Assembly (NCBI GenBank): GCA_963675185.2
Contig: CAXXOH010000003.1
Location: 1,488,001-1,552,000, forward strand
Origin: Ilyobacter_A sp963675185
GTDB taxonomy: Bacteria > Fusobacteriota > Fusobacteriia > Fusobacteriales > Fusobacteriaceae
Length of the DNA: 64,000 nt
Reading direction: 5' to 3'
Below are positions 26,002 through 34,900 of the stretch, piece by piece. The translations under genes were made by a program, and so were the position numbers. Every line of letters starts with the position of its first letter. Position 1 is the first letter of the stretch. The notes under the pieces are model-generated. The model ran no database searches. It was not told the origin of the DNA and saw only the letters and a program-made list of their open reading frames with translations.

Positions 26002-27120
26002 TCAAAGAATTAAAAATTCAAGTAGAGTGAATATTATAAATGATTTAATAATGTTCATCCATTTTTCCATAACTTTGCTATACTCAGTTGATTCGGACAT
26101 TTTGATAGCTGCCTTACTCATTTCTGAATACTTAGTTTCTGAACTGAGTATTTTCAAAATGGCATCAGAAAACTTTTGTGTATCTTCAAATGGAATTATA
26201 AAGCCGTTTTCACCGTCTTTTATTAGCCAGGGGAGGGCCTCAAAAGTATCATATGCGACAATGGGCAGCCCTTGACTCCTTGCTTCTACAAGCGTATTTG
26301 AAAAACCTTCGTAAAAGGAAGTCATAAGGAAGATGCTGTTTTCTTCCAACTTTTCTTTTACGTTTGTAGTCGGTCCATGGAACTTTATGTTATTAAAATT
26401 GGCTATTTTTTCATGTAATTTTTTTATTTCAACTTCAGGGCCGTTCCCATAAATATTTAAATTAAAGTCTTTTGGCAGGAGTTTCATAATTTCAACTAAT
26501 CCGGAAAAATTTTTCTGATCTTCCATTATTCTCCCGATAACAACTAAGTTTTTCCCTATTTTTTTTTCTTTTTCAGGAGGGCTTATGGTGCATGCTCTTG
26601 GTATGTATTCAACTTTCTCCCTTATATTTTTAATTATATCGGGGAAAATATTTTTTAATTTTTTCATATCATACTGAGTAAAGATTGCAAAATAATCTAA
26701 GTATTTATAATATTTTTTAAAAATAGGCTTAGAAAATTTTGTGAAATAAACTTCCATTTTATTTGTTTGAACTAAAATAACAGTATTATTTTTTAATATG
26801 TGTTTCGGTATGTATAGAAGATAGTTTGGACTAAATATTATTATTTTATCATCTTTGGATACCAGCTTTTTTAATTGCTTTCGTGCAAAGTAAATGTTTA
26901 AGAGAAAATTTAATCTAAAAGACTTTTTTTCAAATGCCGTATTCAATTTAATGTATTGAACTCCTTCAATTTCATCATACAGTTCTGCCCAAGGATTTTT
27001 ATGATATATTTCATTGACTTCAATTCCTTCCTTTATGGCTTCTCTTTCGATGGTTTTTATAAGTGTTTGCACGCCACCGTCTTGGGTAGACTTAGTAAAA
27101 AAAATCAAATGCAGCTTCAT
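26002..27120 (-). CDS. family 4 glycosyltransferase (GT-B fold), copy 2
   Basis: A 372-residue paralogue of 6929-7999: KLHLIFFTKSTQDGGVQTLI, NEIYHKNPWAELYDEIEGVQ, IIFSPNYLLYIP, LVVIGRIMEDQKNFSGLVEI, NIYGNGPEV, and SFYEGFSNTLVEARSQGLPI with the E-x7-E motif. The start is the ATG at 27120 behind a perfect AGGAGG; the in-frame extension to 27153 would include that site. A hydrophobic C-terminal tail (SFIIFTLLEFLIL) may touch the membrane and is absent from copy 1. Confidence 0.9.
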   Translation of the reverse strand: MKLHLIFFTKSTQDGGVQTLIKTIEREAIKEGIEVNEIYHKNPWAELYDEIEGVQYIKLNTAFEKKSFRLNFLLNIYFARKQLKKLVSKDDKIIIFSPNYLLYIPKHILKNNTVILVQTNKMEVYFTKFSKPIFKKYYKYLDYFAIFTQYDMKKLKNIFPDIIKNIREKVEYIPRACTISPPEKEKKIGKNLVVIGRIMEDQKNFSGLVEIMKLLPKDFNLNIYGNGPEVEIKKLHEKIANFNNIKFHGPTTNVKEKLEENSIFLMTSFYEGFSNTLVEARSQGLPIVAYDTFEALPWLIKDGENGFIIPFEDTQKFSDAILKILSSETKYSEMSKAAIKMSESTEYSKVMEKWMNIIKSFIIFTLLEFLIL

Positions 27121-27337
27121 TTTTTTCCTCCTGAAAAAATAAATTATTTTCAATAGAAATTATATTATTCGCAATGACAAGCTTGCTTCATTTATTTATA
27201 AAAAAAATCAAGGGGATTTCCTTTAATTTTAACTCAAGTTATTAACTACAAATTTTTTATATTAAATTTAATCCATGCTATTCTAGACTAATTTAGTTGA
27301 GTTTATAATAAAGAAATAATGCAACGGAAAAATAAAA

Positions 27338-27370
27338 AGCTTGAATCCTATAAAATTCAGGATTCAAGCT
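27338..27370 (-). terminator. intrinsic terminator of the 27364 gene
   Basis: AGCTTGAATCCT (27338-27349) pairs perfectly with AGGATTCAAGCT (27359-27370). Read on the minus strand the stem is followed by TTTTTATTTTT. The stem overlaps the last codons of the gene. Confidence 0.88.
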
Positions 27371-28173
27371 ATACAAATCAAATCTTTTATTGAGTTTAAA
27401 ACTGCGATTTTATCTTTGTCTCGATACTCGAGTTCAATTACAACGATGTTGTCAAACTCAAGAGTTTTGTAGATATCCCCATTAATATACTTCTTATAGT
27501 ATAGATTTTCACTTAAATCAAGAGGACGATTTTTTTTAAACAAAATATCTTGCAGATCTTCATAAAAGTATGAAAGTGTATCCTCTTCATCTAAAGAGAT
27601 AGCTACTATTTCGTCTACGGTTTCTTCTATGACCTCATCCATATACTTTATTATAAATTCATTACCATCCTTAGTTACAGGAAGAGTAACTGAATAATCC
27701 GATTTTTTCAGTTGAACATCCACCCTTGAGAGATCAGACCCTGTCCATATAAAGTTTATATCCTGTAAAAGCCATTCAAGTTTTTTAAGTTCATCAAAGT
27801 ATTCCATAGTTTCCAGAGCTTTTCTGTTCTTTATTTCAAATTTTAGGCGGAGATCATTTCTTAGACTGCTCTCTAAGAGAAACTTGTTTTTGTCGTGGGA
27901 TTCCCAATGCGATAAAAGTTTGTGGAACTTTAGATCAGCCTCTTCAAAAGACATGAATTTTTCTACGTTGTAGGCTTTTCTTCTTTTGGATATATTTATT
28001 TTTTCACTTTTAAATTTACTTAAAATATATCTGAGTTTTTCGCTGGAATTTTTACCGATTCCTTTCTTGTCCAGAATTTTTAAGTCTTCTATAGAAAGTC
28101 TGAAATTGGCTACCCTTAGCCCCTCTTCCTTAGGCTTTCTACCAGCACCTACACGTGCACCACCTTTAGACAT
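27364..28173 (-). CDS. GGARVGAGRKPK-type putative DNA-binding protein
   Basis: 269 residues with no recognised catalytic domain. The N-terminus GGARVGAGRKPKEEGLR is the short glycine/basic motif seen in small DNA-binding proteins of phages, plasmids and transposons. It is followed by RVANFRLSIEDLKILDKKG, compatible with a ribbon-helix-helix or short helical DNA-binding unit. The remainder is charged and helical, with no membrane segment. The gene has its own promoter (28205-28233) and a strong terminator, so it is a single-gene unit set between the glycosyltransferase block and the epimerase-ligase block. A regulatory role for the locus is an inference. Start ATG behind AGGAGG. Confidence 0.6.
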   Translation of the reverse strand: MSKGGARVGAGRKPKEEGLRVANFRLSIEDLKILDKKGIGKNSSEKLRYILSKFKSEKINISKRRKAYNVEKFMSFEEADLKFHKLLSHWESHDKNKFLLESSLRNDLRLKFEIKNRKALETMEYFDELKKLEWLLQDINFIWTGSDLSRVDVQLKKSDYSVTLPVTKDGNEFIIKYMDEVIEETVDEIVAISLDEEDTLSYFYEDLQDILFKKNRPLDLSENLYYKKYINGDIYKTLEFDNIVVIELEYRDKDKIAVLNSIKDLICIA

Positions 28174-28204
28174 CCATATCCTCCTAAAAATAAATATTTA
28201 TCGT

Positions 28205-28233
28205 ACGTTATCACAGTTTAAATCAATTGTCAA
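28205..28233 (-). promoter_or_regulatory. candidate promoter of the 27364 gene
   Basis: On the minus strand TTGACA (28233-28228) is followed after 17 bp by TAACGT (28210-28205). The start would fall about 25 bp before the ATG. The -10 overlaps a CGTACG palindrome flanked by TTATC direct repeats, a possible operator. The remainder of 28174-28504 holds no gene; a lone TATAAT at 28466-28471 could serve the epimerase gene. Confidence 0.5.
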
Positions 28234-28504
28234 ATGTTTTCAGGGTTATACTACATATTTAGACAGATGTTTTAAATTTTTTATAATTCAACTTAAGCGG
28301 CTACTTATTTTAAATTTTAATAAAATTACTGAACATAAAACTGAAAAAGGCAGAGAAAAAATAGGATGTATTTTTAATGTAAATATAAATTTATGCTTAA
28401 GTAAAGTATAGCATAAATTTATGAAAATCCTTTCAAAGTATATCAGGAAAAATGATTTTTTACGGTATAATTAAGTGTATGCAATATACCTTAAGGAGGG
28501 ATTA

Positions 28505-29443
28505 ATGATGGAAAGGGTTTTAATAACAGGAGGAGCGGGCTTTATCGGATCCCATACGGTGGAGGAATTCTTATTAGATTCAAATTATGAAGTAATAGTA
28601 GTGGACAACCTGATAAGTGGAAAGTATGAGAATATAAAGGATTTTGATGTTGAATTTCATAGATTTGATTTAAAGGACAAGGTGCAGCTAGAATCACTGT
28701 TTAAAGATAAGACCATAGATTGCATAATACACCATGCAGCTCAGATAAGTGTGAAGGATTCCATGGAAAATCCGATTTATGACGCAGAACAAAATATATT
28801 GGGCTTGATAAATATACTAGATCTATCCGTGAAGTACGGCGTAAAGAAAATTATTTTCTCCAGCAGTGCTGCGGTATATGGGAATTCCAAAGCTCTCCCT
28901 TTGAGTGAGGGTGATGACACTTGGCCGCAGTCTTTCTACGGCTTGAGCAAGTTGACCGGAGAAAACTACATAAAACTATATTCAGAGCTTTACGGCTTGA
29001 AATACGTGATCTTCAGGTATTCAAACGTCTACGGAGAGAGACAGAGCAACCGAGGTGAAGCCGGGGTAATATCGATATTTTCGCACAACATGATAAAGGG
29101 AGAAAGTATAATCATAGAGGGTGACGGAGAGCAGACCAGGGACTTTATATACGTAAAGGACATAGCAAGGGCAAACTATATGGCTTTAAAGAATAACTTG
29201 GAGAATGAGGTAATCAACGTATCTACAAACAACGAGGTCTGTATAAACGAGCTTTTTGAACATATGGCTAAAAAACTATCGTATAAAGGCAAGGTTTTTT
29301 ATGACCGTGAAAGGCACGGTGATATAAGGAGGTCTAGATTAGACAATGGCAAACTAAAAAATATACTTAAAATTGAGCCAAGGTACAACCTGGAAAGTGG
29401 TATAGACGCCTATTTAAAAAAACGTGCACCTAGAGATAATTGA
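28505..29443 (+). CDS. NAD-dependent nucleotide-sugar epimerase/dehydratase (extended SDR, GalE-like)
   Basis: A 312-residue cytoplasmic enzyme. It has the Rossmann motif GGAGFIGSH near the N-terminus, DNLISGK, the active-site region SSSAAVYG, and the catalytic YGLSK tyrosine-lysine pair, followed by FRYSNVYGERQ and GDGEQTRDFIYVKDIA. This is the pattern of UDP-glucose/UDP-GlcNAc 4-epimerases and relatives that supply sugars for surface glycans. The exact substrate is not resolved. The start is the ATG at 28505 with AAGGAGGG upstream; the longer frame from 28475 would overlap the site. Confidence 0.87.
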   Translation: MMERVLITGGAGFIGSHTVEEFLLDSNYEVIVVDNLISGKYENIKDFDVEFHRFDLKDKVQLESLFKDKTIDCIIHHAAQISVKDSMENPIYDAEQNILGLINILDLSVKYGVKKIIFSSSAAVYGNSKALPLSEGDDTWPQSFYGLSKLTGENYIKLYSELYGLKYVIFRYSNVYGERQSNRGEAGVISIFSHNMIKGESIIIEGDGEQTRDFIYVKDIARANYMALKNNLENEVINVSTNNEVCINELFEHMAKKLSYKGKVFYDRERHGDIRRSRLDNGKLKNILKIEPRYNLESGIDAYLKKRAPRDN

Positions 29444-29582
29444 TCTTCAACTTAGGAGTTTTTTATCAGCAAAATTTTGGGTCTGGTTCATAAAAAGTAT
29501 GGGAAGCCAGCTTGTTAAATGTGTGAAAAACATGTTAATATCTAATTTGAAATAAAAAATATTTTGAAAGAGGTTTGTATTG

Positions 29583-31325
29583 ATGGACAGAAATAGGATA
29601 CTGGGGCTGCTGCCGCTCGTACTGCTCTTGGCATTTGTACCGCTCATAGTCTACCTTAAAGTATATGACACCCCGTATGGAAGCATGGCTTATTTTGCGT
29701 GGCCTCTAGGAGAAAAAAACTACGATTTTTTCTCCTACTATAAAGCGTTACTCATAAATTTCTCCGCGCTATTGATGCTGGTGGTGCTTTTCATAAGGAA
29801 GTCTGTAAAGAGTGCCTACATCTACATATTCATGGGGGGCTACCTAATGTTCGTGATACTCTCAACGGTGTTCTCGCCTTTTGGTGAGGTTGCCCTAGTT
29901 GGAGTGTCGGACAGGTATGAGGGGTTCACGGTGCTTTTTTCTTATGTGATAATATGTTTCTTCTCCATAAATATCCTAAACGATAAGATGGATTTTAAGA
30001 TAGCTATAGGGGCACTTTACTTTTCAACATTTTTTGCCGGGTTAGTAGGGATATTTCAATACTTCGGCTATGATTTATTCAAGTCCAGGTTGGGAAAACT
30101 GCTTATACTTCCCAAAGCCTATGAGGGACTTGTGGACAGCCTGAACTTTACATTTGGGAAGTACACAATATACGGCACCATGTACAATACAAATTTTGTG
30201 GGCTCATATATGGTTATGCTGCTGTTTTTAAGCCTGCTCACATATTTTTTTGTCAAAAAGAGATGGCAGGTAATTCTAGCCGGTGGGTTCTACCTTCTGG
30301 TTTTTGCCAACTGGATAGGTTGTAGGTCTAGGGCGGGGGTGCTTGCAGGGCAAATTACGATTTTACTGTTTATTTTATTTTTCTGGAAAAAGCTTCTGGA
30401 GCACAAACGTAAAACCATTGCCATACTGGGATTGTCACTATTGATGGTATTTTACATGAACTCGGTTTCTAAAAATACACTTGGAACCAAGCTATACAAC
30501 ATGGCCTTGGGTGATCGTGTGGAGCTTAGGGGGGTAAGTGAAGGCGACGGGGTACTTGTCATAGAGGCATTGGACAAGGAACTTGTGGTAAGCTATCCGG
30601 ATGGGGAGCTGGTATTTAGAGACGGTGCCGGGGAGCTGGTACCTGTTGAAAAGGACGGCAGAAACAGGGTGCTAGGCGGAGAGTTTAAGGGGTATACCTT
30701 TACTAGAAATAAAAAATATGAAGAGCTGTGGCTGTTTAGGCACAAAAATGTGAACTATGAGTTTGTCGTAAAAGATGGGAGCTTTAAAACGCTGAACTCC
30801 AGCGACATGGTAGAAGATATAGCTTCCCCGAGCAGGATTCGTGCCTTTGACGAGATCATAAGAAAGGGAAGCAAAAGGATATATATATGGTCTAGAAGTA
30901 TTCCGATTTTAAAAGACTGCTTCTTCCTGGGATTCGGGCCGGACACCTACTCAATAGTTTTCCCGCAGGAGGACTATTTCGGAAAGCTACTGGCTTTTAG
31001 GACAAAAAGCATAATAGTTGACAAGCCCCACAACCAGTACCTGCAGATAGGAATAAACACCGGGATACCGTCCCTTGTATTTTTCCTACTCATGGCTGCT
31101 AGCTATTTTTTCCAATCTATAGCTATATACTGGAAGAGGAGTTTTGATGACTTCTATGAGGTCTTTGGTTTAGCAAGTTTTTTGTCTGTAACAGCTTATT
31201 TGGCAGCGGCAATGTTTAACGACAGTCTGGTGTCTGTGGCACCGGTATTCTGGTTTATACTGGGCATGGGGGTGGCAATAAACCTCAGGCTGAAGTCTCA
31301 AAGTGGGAACAAGGTATCATTGTAA
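29583..31325 (+). CDS. O-antigen ligase/polymerase-family membrane protein with a large inserted domain
   Basis: 580 residues with about a dozen membrane segments. Between two of them, roughly residues 305-430, lies a soluble, beta-rich insertion (EGDGVLVIEALDKELVVSYP, then DGELVFRDGAGE). The family signature follows: GFGPDTYSIVFPQEDYFGK and DKPHNQYLQIGINTGIPSL, the His-Asn of Wzy_C/WaaL-type ligases. Predicted to join polysaccharide to its lipid acceptor at the periplasmic face. Start ATG at 29583 behind AGAGGT. The insertion is expected to be extracytoplasmic. It closes the polysaccharide locus. Confidence 0.82.
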   Translation: MDRNRILGLLPLVLLLAFVPLIVYLKVYDTPYGSMAYFAWPLGEKNYDFFSYYKALLINFSALLMLVVLFIRKSVKSAYIYIFMGGYLMFVILSTVFSPFGEVALVGVSDRYEGFTVLFSYVIICFFSINILNDKMDFKIAIGALYFSTFFAGLVGIFQYFGYDLFKSRLGKLLILPKAYEGLVDSLNFTFGKYTIYGTMYNTNFVGSYMVMLLFLSLLTYFFVKKRWQVILAGGFYLLVFANWIGCRSRAGVLAGQITILLFILFFWKKLLEHKRKTIAILGLSLLMVFYMNSVSKNTLGTKLYNMALGDRVELRGVSEGDGVLVIEALDKELVVSYPDGELVFRDGAGELVPVEKDGRNRVLGGEFKGYTFTRNKKYEELWLFRHKNVNYEFVVKDGSFKTLNSSDMVEDIASPSRIRAFDEIIRKGSKRIYIWSRSIPILKDCFFLGFGPDTYSIVFPQEDYFGKLLAFRTKSIIVDKPHNQYLQIGINTGIPSLVFFLLMAASYFFQSIAIYWKRSFDDFYEVFGLASFLSVTAYLAAAMFNDSLVSVAPVFWFILGMGVAINLRLKSQSGNKVSL

Positions 31326-31380
31326 AGAGTGTATACCAAATAAATTTATCTTAAAAAATATATGAAATAAAAAAATTCTT

Positions 31381-31433
31381 AATACAAAAGCTTGGACACA
31401 AGTCTGTGCGTTTCGAGCTTTTGTATTTTTATT
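31381..31433 (+). terminator. intrinsic terminator after the ligase gene
   Basis: AATACAAAAGCT (31381-31392) pairs with AGCTTTTGTATT (31416-31427), with an inner ACAC/TGTG pairing in the loop, and is followed by a T-rich tail. It marks the right edge of the polysaccharide locus. Confidence 0.88.
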
Positions 31434-31499
31434 TAGAAAAGTTTGCATTAAAAATGAACAGAGAGCAGCCTTAAATTAAAAAAAATTAATTAGTTTTTT

Positions 31500-31906
31500 A
31501 TCTAAACGTTGCCAAGTGCATGTATAATGGTAACACTCTCTAAAAAACGGTGTTAAAAAAAATAGTATTTTGTTCCCTATGTTTTGGTACAGTGACGGGT
31601 ATCTATTTTAACACTCTAATGAAAATAGGTCCAGTTGTTGGGCCAAAAAATTTTCCAAAAAAACAGAATTTGGGGAGAAAAAATTTTCAGAATACACATA
31701 TACTTAGTTTATGTTAAAACGAAAAAAGATTTATTTCATATATCAAATTTTTGTTGTTTCGCGCCTTTTACGGCTACAATATAATAAGTTTATTGATGTG
31801 TAAAAAATAGCTAAATAATGTTTGTTGCTCGGCACACTGATGTGTGCTATTGTTTTCTACAGGTTTAGCTTATTGATATTAATAATATAGAACTGGAGGA
31901 GGATTA
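31500..31906 (+). promoter_or_regulatory. long structured leader region of gltBD
   Basis: No gene is seen. Candidate -10 boxes TATAAT lie at 31523-31528 and 31780-31785, neither with a good -35. Hairpins include TAACAC/GTGTTA near 31531-31555, CTATTTT/AAAATAG near 31602-31628, and GGCACAC/GTGTGCT at about 31831-31848 followed by ATTGTTTTC, which looks like a weak terminator or attenuator shortly before the gltB ribosome binding site. I do not recognise a known riboswitch. Confidence 0.4.
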
Positions 31907-34900
31907 ATGAAAAGGGGAATAGGAATTCCAGAACAGCAAGGACTATATGTCCCTGAATTTGAGAAAGATAACTGCGGAATCGGTTTAGTGGCTAGTATAA
32001 AAGGTGAGAAAAGCCACGACATCATAAGAAAGGGAATAACGGTTTTAGAAAAAATCGAGCACAGGGGAGCCGTAGGTTCAGACCCTACAACAGGTGACGG
32101 TGCTGGTATACTTATCCAGATCCCTGATGAGTTTTACAGGGCTGAAGTAGACAATCTTCCTCTTTTTGGTGATTACGGTGTAGGGATGATTTTCTTCCCT
32201 CAGGACGCAGAAGAAAGAGCAAAATGCGAAAAAGTAGTAGAAGACGTTATAAAGGAAGAGGGACAGGAGTTAATCACTTGGAGAGACGTACCTGTTGACC
32301 TATCTAACGTTGGTAAAACAGCTGAGAAAACTAGACCTTTCATAAAGCAAGTTTTTGTAAAAAGGGCTGAAAGCGAAAAGAATTTTGAACTTAGACTATA
32401 TATAATTAGAAAAAGAGTGGAAAATGAAATTAAAAAACTTGGATTAGAGCACCAAGAGTACTTCTATCCTGTATCTATGTCATGCAGAACAGTTGTATAT
32501 AAAGGGCTGCTTTTAGCTGACCAAGTTTCTGGTTTCTACAAAGACTTAAATGACGAGAGAATGATAAGTGCCATCGCGGTGGTTCACCAAAGATACAGCA
32601 CAAACACATTCCCTTCGTGGGACCTTGCACAACCTTTTAGATATATCGCCCACAATGGGGAGATAAACACTATAAAAGGTAACGTGAACTGGATGTCTGC
32701 AAGGGAGCCGGAGCTTTTCAACGAGATACTAGGGGACGAGGTTAAAAAATTATTTCCTATAAACAACCCTGTAAGCAGTGACACTGCTAACTTAGACAAC
32801 GCAGTGGAGTTACTTGTGGCTTCTGGTAAGTCGCTAGTAGAAACTGCTTCTATACTTGTACCTGCAGCATGGGAAAAAGATGTTGAGATCAAAGGAAGAC
32901 TAAAAGATTTCTACGAATACTATGCAGGACTTATGGAGCCTTGGGATGGACCTGCCGCACTTGCAATGACAGACGGTACTCAAATAGTTGCGAAGCTTGA
33001 CAGAAACGGGCTAAGACCATCTAGATACCTTATTACAAAAGATGATGTTATAATACTTGCATCAGAAGCTGGTACCATAGAGGTAGAGCCTGAAAACATA
33101 AAGGAAAATGGAAGACTTAGACCTGGAAAAATCCTTATGATAGATACCGAAAAGGGGAAAATCCTTTCACAAGAGGAGTTGGAAGACAGAATAGTCGGAT
33201 CAAAACCTTTTGGTGAATGGCTTGCTAAAAACAAAAAATCAATAGAAGAGGTTGAGGCTGCAGAAGCTAGATATGAAAACAACTTCGAAACTATCTTTAA
33301 TAGATTAATGACTTTCGGATACACAAGGGAAGATCTTTATGAAGTAATAGCTCCTATGGCAAAAAATGAGAAGGAAGCCATAGGTTCAATGGGAAATGAT
33401 GCAGCACTTGCTGTATTATCTGATAAGGAAAAAAATCTTTTCAACTATTTCCAACAGTTATTTGCGCAGGTAACAAACCCGCCGATAGACCCGATAAGGG
33501 AAGAGATAGTTATGTCCCTTACAACAAAACTTGGAATAAAAGGGAATATATTAGAGGACACAGAGGATAAGGCAAAAGTTATAACTTTAGAAACGCCTAT
33601 ACTTTTAAATGAAGAACTTGACAAAATAGCTAGCTTAAAAGAAGAAGGGTTCAAAACAAAAGTTTTATCAATAGCTTTTGACCTAGAAGCTGGGCTTGAA
33701 AAGGGGCTTGAAAACCTGTTCGCAAAAGCTGAAGAGGCTATAGAAGAGGGCAACAATATCCTAATATTAAGCGACAGAGAAATTGGAGAAAAAGAAGCTC
33801 CGATTCCGAGCTTACTCGCTACAGCAGCACTTCACCACCACCTGATCAAAGCAAGAAAGAGAAATGGTGTAGACTTAGTAGTTGAAACAGCAGAAGCGAG
33901 AGATGTTATGCATTTCGCACTTCTAATTGGTTATGGGGCGCTTGCTGTAAATCCATACCTAGCTCTTGAAGCTATAGACTATATGGTTGACAGCGAACTT
34001 TACCTAACTGCTGATAGTGCTGACAAGAAAAAGAAAAAATATGTTAAAGCCATAGGAAAAGGGATACTTAAAATAATGTCTAAAATGGGTATATCTACAG
34101 TTCAAAGTTACAGAGGAGCTCAAATATTTGAGGCTGTAGGACTTTCTACGGAATTTGTAAACAAATACTTTGTAGGTACTCCTTCTAGAATAGAAGGGAT
34201 AGGAATAGATGTTGTTGAAGAAGGTATCAAGAAAAGAGTAGAAAAAGTTGTGGATGCGTACGAATCTGGATCCGAAGTGCTTCCAAATGAAGGGGAGTTT
34301 AAGTGGAGAAAAGGCGGAGATAAACGTCTATTCAGCCCGGAGGCAGTGTCTACACTACAACACTCAACGCGTATAGGAAACTATGACGAATACAAAAAAT
34401 ATGCCTCGCTTATAAATGACCAAAGTAAACAACAAGCAACGATAAGAGGACTTTTTAAATTCAAGAAAACAAACTCTATCCCGCTTGAAGAAGTTGAGTC
34501 AATCGAAAGCATCATGAAAAGATTCGTTACAGGGGCCATGTCTTACGGATCTATCTCTCAAGAGGCACATGAAGCACTGGCTATAGCTATGAATACTATA
34601 GGAGGTAAGTCAAACTCTGGAGAGGGTGGAGAAAATCCAGCTAGATTTGTTGACAATAGAAGAAGTGCAATCAAACAGATAGCTTCTGGTAGATTCGGGG
34701 TAACAACACACTACCTTGTAAATGCAGATGAACTTCAAATAAAAATGGCACAAGGTGCAAAACCAGGAGAAGGGGGACACCTTCCAGGACATAAGGTAAG
34801 TGAGGAGATAGCTGCTGTTAGACATACATCTCCAGGAATCGACCTTATATCACCACCGCCACATCATGATATATACTCAATAGAAGATCTTGCACAGCTT

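Noticed and set aside
27986..28411. Open frame of 141 codons on the + strand
   Set aside because: It lies opposite the 5' end of the regulator gene and runs through its promoter; no ribosome binding site or family resemblance.
31530..31555. LacI-type operator near TGGTAACACTCTC in the gltB leader
   Set aside because: Only the left half matches the sucrose operator; there is no right half and no functional link.
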